Shown here one piece after another: positions 39,447 to 48,909 of a stretch of DNA of 64,000 bases; position 1 is the stretch's first letter; the number at the start of each line of letters is the position of its first letter. This stretch comes from Bin87 sp034420475. GTDB lineage: Bacteria > Chloroflexota > Dehalococcoidia > Lucifugimonadales > UBA3495. The notes below the pieces were generated by a model. It did not search any database and was not told the origin of the DNA. It saw only the letters and a program-made list of their open reading frames with translations. The stretch is from NCBI GenBank assembly GCA_034420475.1, contig DAOULH010000010.1, positions 62,001-126,000 on the forward strand, read 5' to 3'. The translations under genes were made by a program, and so were the position numbers.

Positions 39447-41153
39447 TCAGTGCTCACCCCGGAACTCGGTCATCATCAGTTCAACGATGTCCTCCCGGGT
39501 TACGGCCCCAATGAACTTTTCGGACTTGGGTTCCACCACCGGTATCGTCGACAGCGAGGTTTCGGTCATCCTTTGGAGGACGTCTTCGACGTGCTCTTCC
39601 GGCCAGGCAACCGGGGTCTCGCGACGCACGATGTCCTTGAGGGAGGTTCGGGCCCAGTTGGCTTTGGGCAAGTACCGGAAGGTGGACAGGGAGACGATGC
39701 CGACCAGGGAGCCCTTATCGACAACGACGTAGTCGTGCTGGTTGGGCATTGTCCACCGATCGGTGAAGTCGCGGACGGTGACGGAAGGATCGGGGTGGCG
39801 ACGGCTGCGATCCAGGATGTCGTCAACGGTGATGTTGTCGAGAGCAAAATGGGCGATGCCCTGGGGAATGTCGGTGAGCTCTTCAGGCAAGTCACTCCGA
39901 CGGCTGGCCCGACTGACGGCGAAGCTGATTACGGGCGGCATGAACAGGATGTAGCAGAACATCACCAGGACGAGGAAGGAGAACACCACCTCGTCGATGA
40001 CGCCCGAATCCCAGAGGACCAGCAGGAGGGCGATTTCGGCGACGCCCTTGCCCATGAGGCCCGATGCCACGGCGTAGGGCACCGTCAGGCGAGACACGTA
40101 GGCGCCGATAAACGCGCCGACGAAATTGCCGAACAGCGGGATCAGGGCCAGGGCCGCCATTGTCCAGATCGGCAGGGTGATGAAGGAGAAGCTGAATTGC
40201 AGGCCCGCGGAAGCGAAGAACAGGGGCACAAACAAGCCCTCGGCCACGCTGCGCAAGCCGGGCGTGATTTCCCGCCGGACCTGGTACGGCAGTCCGGAAA
40301 GCGAAGCGCCAAACAGCAAAGCGCCCAAAGAGCCGTGCAGCCCCATGAGCTCGGCTCCCCAGACGATGAGGAACAGGAAACCCAGGAGGAGGCCCAGGGA
40401 CAGCTGCGGCACCTGGATCACACGCTGGAGCAGCGCGACCACGGGCGGGAGGACCCGAGACGACAGGATCCATGACACCACGGCAAAACCGGCAACCTTG
40501 CCCATCAGGACCAGGATGCCGACCGGCGATACCTCATGGACGTGTTCGCCGATGCTGAAACCGATCACCAGGAGGACGATCAACTCCGCGATGACCACGA
40601 CGGTGAAGATCTGCATTCCCACCGGCTCCTTGAGCCGGCCGTCGTCAACGAGCACCTTGACCACGATGCCGAGGCTGGTCATGGAAAGGATGCCGGCGAG
40701 CGCAAGGGCCTCGGTGAAGGCGAGGCGCAGGCCGAAATCGAAAACCAGGTCCGTGGTCACCAGCATGGAGATGCCGAGGGACAGGATCACGGAGAGCACG
40801 GCGGCGAGGAAGTAGTGTCCCCGCAGGCTTGCCATGAAGCTGGATATGTCGACTTCGTCCAGGCCGATGAGGAAGAAAAATATGAAGACTCCCAGGGTCA
40901 GAAGGAGTTCAACGTGCAGGGTGGAGTCAACGGACCAGACTCCAGTCAAGTCCATGACGGGGCCCAGGAGGATGCCGGCCGCGGCGTAGGCCACTATTGC
41001 GTTCAGGCGCAGGCGGCGGAATATTCCCTCGAACAATTTGGCGGTAATGATCAGCGCGCCAAGGGCCAACAACGATTGACGGAGCTGGATAGAACTGCCG
41101 GCTACGCTGAACAGTTCCGTGACGTCGAGGAACGGCAAATGTTCGACAAGCAT
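39447..41153 (-). CDS. CPA2-type cation:proton antiporter with C-terminal CBS pair
   Basis: A 568-residue membrane protein. About 12-13 helices (residues about 25-410) form a Na+/H+ exchanger domain. The family helices include LNAIVAYAAAGILLGPVMDL and the GLDEVDISSFM stretch, and VASGLMGKGVAEIALLLVLW is the conserved late segment. The C-terminus (about 440-565) holds two CBS motifs (SVTVRDFTDRWTMPNQHDYV and PVAWPEEHVEDVLQRMTETS), which usually bind adenine nucleotides and regulate transport. No TrkA-type domain is present. The ion (Na+ or K+) is not clear from sequence. Confidence 0.92.
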   Translation of the reverse strand: MLVEHLPFLDVTELFSVAGSSIQLRQSLLALGALIITAKLFEGIFRRLRLNAIVAYAAAGILLGPVMDLTGVWSVDSTLHVELLLTLGVFIFFFLIGLDEVDISSFMASLRGHYFLAAVLSVILSLGISMLVTTDLVFDFGLRLAFTEALALAGILSMTSLGIVVKVLVDDGRLKEPVGMQIFTVVVIAELIVLLVIGFSIGEHVHEVSPVGILVLMGKVAGFAVVSWILSSRVLPPVVALLQRVIQVPQLSLGLLLGFLFLIVWGAELMGLHGSLGALLFGASLSGLPYQVRREITPGLRSVAEGLFVPLFFASAGLQFSFSFITLPIWTMAALALIPLFGNFVGAFIGAYVSRLTVPYAVASGLMGKGVAEIALLLVLWDSGVIDEVVFSFLVLVMFCYILFMPPVISFAVSRASRRSDLPEELTDIPQGIAHFALDNITVDDILDRSRRHPDPSVTVRDFTDRWTMPNQHDYVVVDKGSLVGIVSLSTFRYLPKANWARTSLKDIVRRETPVAWPEEHVEDVLQRMTETSLSTIPVVEPKSEKFIGAVTREDIVELMMTEFRGEH

Positions 41154-41170
41154 ATTGGTTGTCTCCGAGA

Positions 41171-41192
41171 GGGGGATAGAGGGGGATAAAGG
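41171..41192. repeat. Two tandem GAGGGGGATA units
   Basis: Two exact 10-bp copies of GAGGGGGATA in the leader just upstream of the antiporter start (minus strand). A short tandem repeat; a regulatory role is not shown. Confidence 0.5.
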
Positions 41193-41385
41193 GAGTTCGA
41201 AGCGTGCCGAGGAAACAGTATTTATATGTTCGTGAAACTTACGCTAGATGGTCAGGCATTCGGCGGCCCATTATTTCGCAATTCGGACAGGCGTACAAGC
41301 GGCAGGATGCCCTGTGATAAACTTGGCGCGTCCCTTTTCGTGCGTAAGACACGGATTTTTGAACGCAAGACACGGAGGAAACCCG

Positions 41386-43995
41386 ATGCCGTCCGCCGAA
41401 GCTGTTGTACTGCCCGACAACGTTCGTCCCATCCATTACGACCTGATTCTGACGCCGAATTTCGACGACTTCACCTTCCGCGGAGAGGTCGATGTGACGG
41501 TGAGCATGGAGCCCGGCACCGCCGAAATCATGCTCAACTGCTCGGAGATCGAAATACACTCGGCGACCGTCAGCTGGACGGATACGAACGGCGAACAAGA
41601 ACAGACGGCCAGCAGCATCGCCTATGACGCTGACGCCGAAACCGCGACCATCAGCATTCCCGGGACGCCGGCCGACGGCCTGGTGGGCAACCAGCACCTG
41701 CGGATGTCCTTCACCGGCGAACTGAACGATAAGCTGCGCGGGTTCTACCGCAGCCAGTACGTGAACCCCGAAGGCGAAACCGCCTACCTGGCGACCACCC
41801 AATTCGAGGCCACGGACGCGCGGCGGGCATTGCCATGCTGGGACGAACCGGCGGCCAAAGCGACCTTCCAGGTCACCCTGAACGTGCCTGAGGAGATGGA
41901 GGCCGTTTCCAACACGCCGATCATCGAGGAAACTCGCAGCGGCGACGGGGTGAAAACCCTGCTGTTCGACAAGACGCCGGTGATGTCCACTTACCTGCTG
42001 GCGTTCGTGATCGGCGACCTGACGCACATCGAAAAAGAGGCCGCGGACGGAACCCGGATCGGAGTGTGGATGACCCGGGGCAAGGAGGAACAGGGAGAAT
42101 TTGCGCTGGACACATCGGTCAAGATGCTGTCCTTCTTCAACGACTACTTCGGCATCCCGTACCCGCTGCCCAAGCTGGACCACCTGGCCATTCCGGACTT
42201 CGCCGCCGGCGCCATGGAAAACTGGGGCTGCATCACCTACCGGGAGACGGCGCTGCTGGTGGATCCGCAGAACTCATCGGCCGGAACGCGGCAGCGGGTC
42301 GCGGAGGTGGTCGCCCATGAGATGGCGCACATGTGGTTTGGCGACCTGGTGACTATGGAGTGGTGGGACGACCTGTGGCTCAACGAGAGCTTCGCTACGT
42401 GGGTGGGCACCAAGGCGGTGGACTGGCTGTTCCCGGAGTGGTCGATGTGGACGCAGTTCGTCAACATGGACACCAACCGGGCATTCAACCTGGACGGGCT
42501 GAAGAACTCGCACCCAATCGAGCAGGAAGTTGCCAATCCGGCGGAAGTGAGCCAGCTGTTCGACGCCATCAGCTACAGCAAGGGCGGGTCGGTGCTGCGG
42601 ATGCTGGAGCATTTCCTGACGCCCAGCGTGTTCCGTATCGGCCTGAACACCTACTTGACACGCCACTCCTACCAGAATGCGCGCACCACGGACCTGTGGA
42701 CGGCGCTGGAGGAATCCTCGGGGCAGCCGGTGAACTCCATCATGAGTAGCTGGACCGGCCAGACCGGATACCCGGTGCTTGACGTGGCGGCAACGAACAC
42801 CGCAAACGGATTATCGCTGGAGGTGCGACAGGAGCGGTTCGTCTTTGACTCGGTCCTGGGAGAGGACAGCGGCGACGACGAGGAGCAAGTTTGGCCCGTG
42901 CCGTTGACCGTCGCGGCCGATGGGGCTCCAGTCACGGCGCACCTGGTCAGCGGAGCCACCGGCACGGTGGATGTTGCGGCCCCGACACAGCCGGACTGGT
43001 TCAAGGTCAATCCCGATCAGACCGGATTCTATCGCGTGAACTATACGGACACGGACCGGGAAAGGCTGGCCTCGCTGGTGGCCGACAAGACGCTGCCGGC
43101 GACCGACCGGCTGGGCATCCAGAACGATGCGTTTGCATTGTCACGGGCTGGCTTGCTGCCGGTGACGCGCTTCCTGGCCCTGGCGGAGTCGTACCAGGAG
43201 GAGACGGACGCATCGGTATGGAGCGACCTGGCCACCAACCTGCGCGAGATCGAAAGCCTGATCGCCGACGAGCCGTACCTGGGCGCGTACCACGCCTTCG
43301 GGCGGCGACTGTTCGGGCCGGCGGCGCAGCGGTCGGGCTGGGAGGCACGACCGGGCGAAGGACATCTGGACTCGCTGACGCGGTCGACGGTGCTGAGCCA
43401 GGCCGGCGTGTACGGTGACCCGGATATCATCGCACAGGCCCAGGAGCTTTTCGCGGCCTACCAAAAGGATCCATCCAACGTGCGGCCAGACCTGCGGGGC
43501 GTAGTGTTCAGCCTGGTGGCGCAGTCCGGCGATCGTGCGGTTTACGACCGCATGTGGGAGTTGGAGCGGGCCGCCGAGTTACACGAGGAGAAGATCCGGT
43601 TCCTGATTTCCATGGCGCGGTTCCAGCAGGAGGAACTGCTGCGGGAGACGCTGGAGCGGTCGCTGACCGACGACGTGCGGTTGCAGGACACCATCTTCGT
43701 AGTGTCCGCCGTGGCGGCCAACAACCGGGGCCGCAGCCTGGCCTGGGAGTTCCTGAAGGAGCAGTGGGACGAGTTTGATCGGCGGTATGGCGGCGGCGGC
43801 TTCGGGTTGATGCGGCTGGTGGCCATCACCAACGCGTTCACCACCAACGAACAGCGCAACGACGTGGAGGCGTTCTTCGAGGCACATCCCACGCCGGCCG
43901 CGGAGCGCACGATTCGCCAGGCGCTGGAGCGTATCGCGCTGAACGTGGCGTGGCTGGACCGGAACCGGGACGAACTTGCGCTGTATTTCGGCTGA
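41386..43995 (+). CDS. M1 family zinc aminopeptidase
   Basis: An 869-residue M1 metallopeptidase that removes N-terminal residues from peptides. Motifs: exopeptidase signature GAMENWG (275-281), zinc site HEMAHMWFGDLVTMEWWDDLWLNE with His311, His315 and Glu334, and the later YSKGGSVLRMLEHFL with the catalytic Tyr. The C-terminal half (about 520-860) is the ERAP1-type helical domain. No signal peptide is seen, so it is cytosolic. The ATG at 41386 is preceded by CGGAGGAA; upstream in-frame codons from 41248 look non-coding. Confidence 0.96.
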   Translation: MPSAEAVVLPDNVRPIHYDLILTPNFDDFTFRGEVDVTVSMEPGTAEIMLNCSEIEIHSATVSWTDTNGEQEQTASSIAYDADAETATISIPGTPADGLVGNQHLRMSFTGELNDKLRGFYRSQYVNPEGETAYLATTQFEATDARRALPCWDEPAAKATFQVTLNVPEEMEAVSNTPIIEETRSGDGVKTLLFDKTPVMSTYLLAFVIGDLTHIEKEAADGTRIGVWMTRGKEEQGEFALDTSVKMLSFFNDYFGIPYPLPKLDHLAIPDFAAGAMENWGCITYRETALLVDPQNSSAGTRQRVAEVVAHEMAHMWFGDLVTMEWWDDLWLNESFATWVGTKAVDWLFPEWSMWTQFVNMDTNRAFNLDGLKNSHPIEQEVANPAEVSQLFDAISYSKGGSVLRMLEHFLTPSVFRIGLNTYLTRHSYQNARTTDLWTALEESSGQPVNSIMSSWTGQTGYPVLDVAATNTANGLSLEVRQERFVFDSVLGEDSGDDEEQVWPVPLTVAADGAPVTAHLVSGATGTVDVAAPTQPDWFKVNPDQTGFYRVNYTDTDRERLASLVADKTLPATDRLGIQNDAFALSRAGLLPVTRFLALAESYQEETDASVWSDLATNLREIESLIADEPYLGAYHAFGRRLFGPAAQRSGWEARPGEGHLDSLTRSTVLSQAGVYGDPDIIAQAQELFAAYQKDPSNVRPDLRGVVFSLVAQSGDRAVYDRMWELERAAELHEEKIRFLISMARFQQEELLRETLERSLTDDVRLQDTIFVVSAVAANNRGRSLAWEFLKEQWDEFDRRYGGGGFGLMRLVAITNAFTTNEQRNDVEAFFEAHPTPAAERTIRQALERIALNVAWLDRNRDELALYFG

Positions 43996-44080
43996 GAACG
44001 GATCCCTTCTTGCTTTCCAAACTTGAAAAATCCCGCGCTTCCCGTTTCGGTTAATGCGGAAAGCGGATCAGAATTTCAGG

Positions 44081-44194
44081 ATGTACTTTGAAATAATCGG
44101 TCAAATCAGGGAAATTCAAGACATCACCGAGCCTGCTTCGATTCCAGATGTTGCACGCACGAGCGTGAAACACGCCATCTGCGTTTGCAACTAG
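44081..44194 (+). pseudogene. Remnant of a small hypothetical gene
   Basis: A 37-codon frame starting MYFEIIGQIREIQDITEPAS and ending abruptly at a TAG. The beginning resembles the N-terminus of short hypothetical proteins often found next to the kind of ORF that follows it here. The expected basic C-terminal half is missing. It is therefore read as a truncated remnant. It lies in the 398-bp gap between the aminopeptidase and the convergent glycohydrolase gene. Confidence 0.4.
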
Positions 44195-44380
44195 GGGTAT
44201 CGGGCTTCGCTGGAAGTTCGCAAAGTCTATCTGGTGTTGCCTGATGACAGCGAACGCGACCTCGGCCTGATCCGCGTGATTGACGAAACGGGGGAAGACT
44301 ATCTGTATCCCGAGGATATGCTCGTACCTGTCGAGCTGACGGGGGAAGCGGAGCGAGCCGTCTCAGCAGTCATGCCGTAA
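44195..44380 (+). pseudogene. Small conserved-type ORF without a normal start
   Basis: An open frame of 61 codons directly after the preceding TAG, reading YRASLEVRKVYLVLPDD, then GLIRVIDETGEDYLYPEDML and PVELTGEAERAVSAVMP. This is protein-like and resembles short hypothetical proteins of Chloroflexota and cyanobacteria that begin with a few residues before YRASLE. No ATG precedes that block; the first usable codons are GTG-TTG at about 44231. It probably lost its start when the upstream ORF was damaged. Confidence 0.5.
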
Positions 44381-44393
44381 TACAACATCTACC

Positions 44394-45452
44394 TCATGGC
44401 GTCTTTAGCGCTATCAACCCGTTCGCCAACACCTCAATCCGTTCCCGCTGGGGAATGCAGTCCAGCCAGCGTTGCGGTATGGCGGACGCGCCGTAGCGCG
44501 CTCCCAGCACGGCCCCGGCAACGGCGGCGTTGGTGTCCGTGTCGCCGCCAGCGCCGACTGACGCTACCAGAGCCTGCTCCAGGTTCAGTGGCGTCGTTGC
44601 CGCCCACAGGCCGAACTGCATCGTCAGCAGGGTATGGCCAATCAGGCCGTGGTCGTCCAGCAGCCATGACCCGCCGGCCGGCGGGTTTTCACCATCCGCT
44701 ACGGCGTCCAGAGCGTCGGTGAGTATGCCATCTCGGTGAGCGATGTCGCGCAAATCGGGGCAGCCATCCGCCATGGCGCAGGCGTAAATCTCTGGGAGAT
44801 CGGGTTCCATTCCGTTCAGGAACAGCGCGATAATGGCGTTGGTGATGATGCAGGACCACTGGCAGGCTTGGGCGTAATGAGTAACTGCGCAGGTCAGCGC
44901 GGAGTCGCTCACCAGCATTGCAGGGTGGCGACGGCGAGCAATTGCCACCGGGGCGCAGCGCATCACGCCACCGTTGGGCGCGATGGGGTTTCGTTCGTAC
45001 ACCAGCCGGGCTGCATCCGGCACGCCGCCGGCGCCTTCGTGCAGTTCGTTGATTACTCGGAGCGTGGTGTGGCCAATTCCCCGGCCATTTTCCCAGGCCC
45101 AGACAACCAGGCGACTGGCGAATTTCTGAACGTAATCATCGCCGCTCAAGAACGCTTCGGCCAGCTCCACGGCCTGCGCCAGGTCGTCATCCATATCCCG
45201 GTTTCGCTCGTGCTGGTCGATAAATATGACCCCTTCGGGATAGCGACGGGCAATATCACTATACCAGTGGCCTTCTACTGGCAGGCCCAGCAGGTTGCCG
45301 CAGGCCAGCCCCAACATCGCGCCCCGGGCGCGGTCAGCAAGGGGCGTGTCCTGAGCACTTTCCGCCAGGCCGAGATCAGGAGCAATCGCAATGGCGTCAG
45401 CAAGCAACTGCGTCAAATGGGGAGCATGAGCGATTACGGAGGAGTCCGGCAT
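44394..45452 (-). CDS. ADP-ribosylglycohydrolase family protein
   Basis: A 352-residue DraG/ARH-type all-helical hydrolase that removes ADP-ribose from protein or other acceptors. It opens with ADRARGAMLGLACGNLLGLPVEG. The two metal-binding motifs are MDDDLAQA (in place of the usual TDDT) and GAGGDTDTNAAVAGAVLGARYG. The dimagnesium site therefore appears mostly intact, with Met and Asp in place of the two Thr of the first motif. No ADP-ribosyltransferase gene is visible nearby. The stop lies next to the decayed ORF at 44195-44380. Confidence 0.9.
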   Translation of the reverse strand: MPDSSVIAHAPHLTQLLADAIAIAPDLGLAESAQDTPLADRARGAMLGLACGNLLGLPVEGHWYSDIARRYPEGVIFIDQHERNRDMDDDLAQAVELAEAFLSGDDYVQKFASRLVVWAWENGRGIGHTTLRVINELHEGAGGVPDAARLVYERNPIAPNGGVMRCAPVAIARRRHPAMLVSDSALTCAVTHYAQACQWSCIITNAIIALFLNGMEPDLPEIYACAMADGCPDLRDIAHRDGILTDALDAVADGENPPAGGSWLLDDHGLIGHTLLTMQFGLWAATTPLNLEQALVASVGAGGDTDTNAAVAGAVLGARYGASAIPQRWLDCIPQRERIEVLANGLIALKTP

Positions 45453-45483
45453 GGATCGACGTCCTTGTCTGTAAAGCTGCTCA

Positions 45484-46194
45484 TCAGGGGTAAGGAATGA
45501 TGAAGAGGCTGACGCTGCGCGCGTCGGCCAGGGCGCGCTGCGACTCGGGCACGTTTGACGCGACCAGGGCGGGTATCACGGTGGCGTCGGCAGCGGTGGC
45601 CAGTATTCGGGCCCGTCGGGTTGCGCGTGTCAGGTCGGTCTCATCGGCGGTAATCGAGACTTCCGCCAGCAGGTAACGGTTGTCCTCATCCTTGATGATG
45701 ATGTCCGCTTCGTGCAGGTCTGTGGCATCCTCCTCCGTAACGGCGCCGGATTGGATGGCGCGATGGATGACGCTGTTCAGTTCGGAAGCGTTTTGGCGGT
45801 CCTGAACCATAGCGAGGATGGGTTGGTTCAGATTGAAGCGCAAGGTGGCGCGGAACAGCAGCCGATTGCGGATTCGGCGCTCGTAGTCGTTTCCTTCATA
45901 ATTGCTGAACCTGCCCTCCAGCCGGGCCACAGTGGCCTCCAGCCGGTCGAGGCGTTCATTTACCAGGCGGAAGTTTTCGTTGGTGGCCTGGACGAAATCG
46001 TCAACCCGCTGGGTCAGGTCGTCAACCCGCTGGGTCAGGTTGTTGACCGTTTGAGTCAATTCGGCCAACTGTTGCGGGACGTTGAGCAGTTCTTCTCCTA
46101 CCACGATGCTCCGAATGACATCCAGCCATTCCGGCCGCTCGCGCAGGATCCGCGCCACGTCGCTAATATCGTTGATGGTAATTGGAGTAGTCAT
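45484..46194 (-). CDS. Coiled-coil protein with nuclease-like C-terminus (DUF3782 type)
   Basis: A 236-residue protein. Residues about 35-85 form a coiled coil with exact heptads (LTQRVDDLTQRVDD), then ERLDRLEATVARLEGRFSNY. The C-terminal part (about 95-235) has the pattern of restriction-endonuclease-like proteins seen in cyanobacteria and Chloroflexota: YERRIRNRLLFR, then DLHEADIIIKDEDNRYLLAEVSIT with Asp and Glu-x-Ser, and the ending RSVSLFIIPYP. It starts with ATG at 46194. Function unknown. It precedes the glycohydrolase gene by 31 bp on the same strand. Confidence 0.75.
   Translation of the reverse strand: MTTPITINDISDVARILRERPEWLDVIRSIVVGEELLNVPQQLAELTQTVNNLTQRVDDLTQRVDDFVQATNENFRLVNERLDRLEATVARLEGRFSNYEGNDYERRIRNRLLFRATLRFNLNQPILAMVQDRQNASELNSVIHRAIQSGAVTEEDATDLHEADIIIKDEDNRYLLAEVSITADETDLTRATRRARILATAADATVIPALVASNVPESQRALADARSVSLFIIPYP
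45999..46040 (-). repeat. Two 21-bp tandem repeats inside the coiled-coil gene
   Basis: Two exact copies of a 21-bp unit (on plus, TCGTCAACCCGCTGGGTCAGG), each coding one heptad TQRVDDL/F of the coiled coil. Such an in-frame unit can expand or contract by slippage and change coil length. Confidence 0.75.
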
Positions 46195-46293
46195 AGACCC
46201 AATTATAATTCATTCCAGGCGGATTGCGTTTGACACCTCTGCCGAATGCGGGTAGCCTTGATTGTGATTTACGGAACAAATGGCACTGAAATT

Positions 46294-48909
46294 ATGGATT
46301 CTTTGGAACGCATCAACGAGTTGAAGTCACTGCTTGGCCGGCGCATCCTGATCACGGACGGCGCTATGGGGACGCAAATCCAGGCGAGGGGCCTGGGCCC
46401 CGAGGATTTCGGGGGAGCGGAGTACGAGGGCTGCAACGAGTACCTGAACATAACGCGCCCGGACGTGATCGAAGACATCCACCGGGAATACCTGGAGGCT
46501 GGCGCGGATATCATACAGACCAACACGTTCGGCGCAACCGCGCTGGTGTTGGGCGAGTATGATCTGGCTCACGAGGCGCGCCGGATCAACCGCGAGGGCG
46601 CAGCCATCGCCAGGCGTGCGGCGGACGAGGCAACGGCGGACGACCCCGACAAGCCGCGTTTCGTTTACGGGGCCATGGGTCCGACCACACGAACGATATC
46701 GGTGACGGGCGGCCTGACCTTTGACGAGCTGGCCGCAGACTATCACCAGCAGGCGGCCGGGCTTATCGAAGGCGGCGCCGACGTGCTGGTGCTGGAAACC
46801 GGTCAGGACACTATCAACATCAAGGCGGGGCTGGAAGGGATCGACCGCGCCCGGGCGGAACTGAACGCGGACGTTCCCATGGCGGTGCAGGGAACCATCG
46901 AACCCATGGGCACGCTGCTGGCCGGCCAGGACGCCGAGGCGCTCTACACCTCGCTGGCGCACCGGGACCTGCTCTGGGTCGGCTTCAACTGCGCCACCGG
47001 GCCGGAGTTCATGACGGACCACATACGGACGCTGCATGAGTTGTCGCAGTTCGGGATTGCCTGCGTGCCCAACGCGGGCCTGCCCGATGAGGACGGCAAC
47101 TACAACGAAACGCCGGAGATGCTGGCCGCGACCCTGGAACGGTTCGCGTCCAACGGTTGGCTCAATGTAACCGGCGGGTGCTGCGGCACCGGCCCGGACC
47201 ACATCCGGCAACTGGTCGAAGCGATGGCGGAAAAGAAGCCGCGAGTGACCGAGCCGGTGCTGGAGACGCGAGTGTCGGGCATCGAGGCCGTGGTGGTCAA
47301 CGAGGACACGCGGCCGACGGTGGTCGGCGAGCGCACCAACGTGCTGGGCAGCCGCCGGTTCAAGCGGCTGATCGCCGGTGAACGGTTTGAGGAGGCCGCC
47401 GAGATCGGTCGACGGCAGGTTCGCAACGGCGCCCACGTGCTGGACGTGTGTTTGCAGGACCCGGACCGGGACGAGACGGCGGACGTGATCAAGTTCCTGG
47501 ACCAGCTGAACCGGCGGGTCAAGGCGCCGATCATGATCGACTCGACGGACGCGGCGGTGATTGAGGAGTCGCTGAAACGGCTGCAGGGCAAGTCCATAAT
47601 CAACTCCATCAACCTGGAGGATGGCGAGGAGCGGTTCCAGCGCGTGGTGCCGCTGGCGCGCCGCTACGGCGCGGCGCTGGTGGTGGGCTGCATCGACGAT
47701 GATCCCAACCAGGCGCAGGCGATCACGCGAGAGCGGAAGCTGGAGATTGCCCGCCGCTCGCACCAGCTTTTGACCGGGAAATACGGAGTGCCCGAAGAGG
47801 ACATCATCTTTGATCCGCTGGTATTTCCCGCCGGGACCGGAGACGAGAACTACGTCGGTTCGGCGGCGGAGACCATCGAGGGTGTCCGGATGATCAATGA
47901 GGCGCTGCCCAGGACCAAGACGGTATTGGGAATCTCCAACGTTTCCTTCGGGCTGCCGGCGGCGGGCCGCGAGGTGTTCAATTCGGTTTTCCTGTACCAC
48001 TGCACGCAGGCCGGGCTGGACATGGCCATCGTCAACTCGGAGATGATGCAGCGGTACGCCAGCATTCCCGAGGAAGAGCGGAAACTGTCCGAAGACCTGA
48101 TCTGGAACCGGGGCGAGGATCCGGTGGCCGCATTCGCGGCGCACTTCCGGGACCGGGCCCCGCGGGCCACCGCGGAGGAACGTCTGGCGCTGCCGCTGGA
48201 CGATCGCTTGGCGCAGTGCATCATCGAGGGCAGCAAGGAGGGTCTGGCCGAGGACCTGGACCTGGCGCTCCAGGAACGGGAACCGCTGGCAATCATCAAC
48301 GGGCCGCTGATGGCGGGGATGGACGAAGTCGGCCGCCAGTTCAACGCAAATCAGCTCATCGTTGCTGAGGTATTGCAGAGCGCAGAGGCCATGAAGTTTG
48401 CCGTGGCGCACCTTGAACCGCACATGGAGCGCACCGACGCCGCGTCGCGGGGAAGGGTCCTGTTGGCGACGGTGAAGGGCGACGTGCATGACATCGGCAA
48501 GAACCTGGTGGAGATCATCCTGTCCAACAATGGCTACAACGTGATCAACCTGGGGATCAAGGTGGCTGCCCAGGAACTGATAGCAGGTTACCGGGAGCAC
48601 CAGCCGGACATAATCGGGTTGTCGGGACTACTGGTGAAGTCGGCCCAGATGATGGTCGAAACGGTGCAGGACTTCCGCACCGCTGGCATCGCGGCGCCGG
48701 TGCTGGTTGGTGGGGCGGCCCTGTCCAACCGGTTCACCCGACTGCGGATCGCGCCGGAGTACGACGGACTGGTGGCCTACTCACCGGACGCCATGACCGG
48801 ATTGGCTTTGGCGAACGTGATACGAGACGACGACGAGCGTGAGCGGCTGATCGCGCGGCTGGAGACGGAAAGCGCTGAGCTGACTGAGGAAGTGGCCGCC
48901 CGTGGGTAG
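46294..48909 (+). CDS. metH: Cobalamin-dependent methionine synthase, catalytic part (split MetH)
   Basis: An 871-residue protein covering three of the four MetH modules. The homocysteine domain (about 1-320) has zinc cysteines Cys233 (FNCATGPE) and Cys296/297 (GGCCGTG). The methyltetrahydrofolate domain (about 335-600) starts PTVVGERTNVLGSRRFK. The cobalamin cap and B12 domain (about 630-850) has the lower-ligand motif DVHDIG (His732). It ends before the reactivation domain, which is encoded by the next gene overlapping by 8 bp. The ATG at 46294 fits the family; the frame is open 48 bases upstream without support. Confidence 0.95.
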   Translation: MDSLERINELKSLLGRRILITDGAMGTQIQARGLGPEDFGGAEYEGCNEYLNITRPDVIEDIHREYLEAGADIIQTNTFGATALVLGEYDLAHEARRINREGAAIARRAADEATADDPDKPRFVYGAMGPTTRTISVTGGLTFDELAADYHQQAAGLIEGGADVLVLETGQDTINIKAGLEGIDRARAELNADVPMAVQGTIEPMGTLLAGQDAEALYTSLAHRDLLWVGFNCATGPEFMTDHIRTLHELSQFGIACVPNAGLPDEDGNYNETPEMLAATLERFASNGWLNVTGGCCGTGPDHIRQLVEAMAEKKPRVTEPVLETRVSGIEAVVVNEDTRPTVVGERTNVLGSRRFKRLIAGERFEEAAEIGRRQVRNGAHVLDVCLQDPDRDETADVIKFLDQLNRRVKAPIMIDSTDAAVIEESLKRLQGKSIINSINLEDGEERFQRVVPLARRYGAALVVGCIDDDPNQAQAITRERKLEIARRSHQLLTGKYGVPEEDIIFDPLVFPAGTGDENYVGSAAETIEGVRMINEALPRTKTVLGISNVSFGLPAAGREVFNSVFLYHCTQAGLDMAIVNSEMMQRYASIPEEERKLSEDLIWNRGEDPVAAFAAHFRDRAPRATAEERLALPLDDRLAQCIIEGSKEGLAEDLDLALQEREPLAIINGPLMAGMDEVGRQFNANQLIVAEVLQSAEAMKFAVAHLEPHMERTDAASRGRVLLATVKGDVHDIGKNLVEIILSNNGYNVINLGIKVAAQELIAGYREHQPDIIGLSGLLVKSAQMMVETVQDFRTAGIAAPVLVGGAALSNRFTRLRIAPEYDGLVAYSPDAMTGLALANVIRDDDERERLIARLETESAELTEEVAARG

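Noticed and set aside
41345..41377. Repeated AAGACACGGA before the aminopeptidase gene as an operator
   Set aside because: Two short direct copies about 20 bp apart with no matching promoter geometry; likely chance.
45999..46040. CRISPR-like direct repeat
   Set aside because: Two adjacent 21-bp copies without spacers, in frame, encoding coiled-coil heptads.
46195..46293. SAM or cobalamin riboswitch upstream of metH
   Set aside because: The leader is under 100 bp and lacks the conserved cores of either class.
46327..48600. 757-codon minus-strand open frame over metH
   Set aside because: Shadow of metH, whose zinc and B12 motifs fix the real strand.
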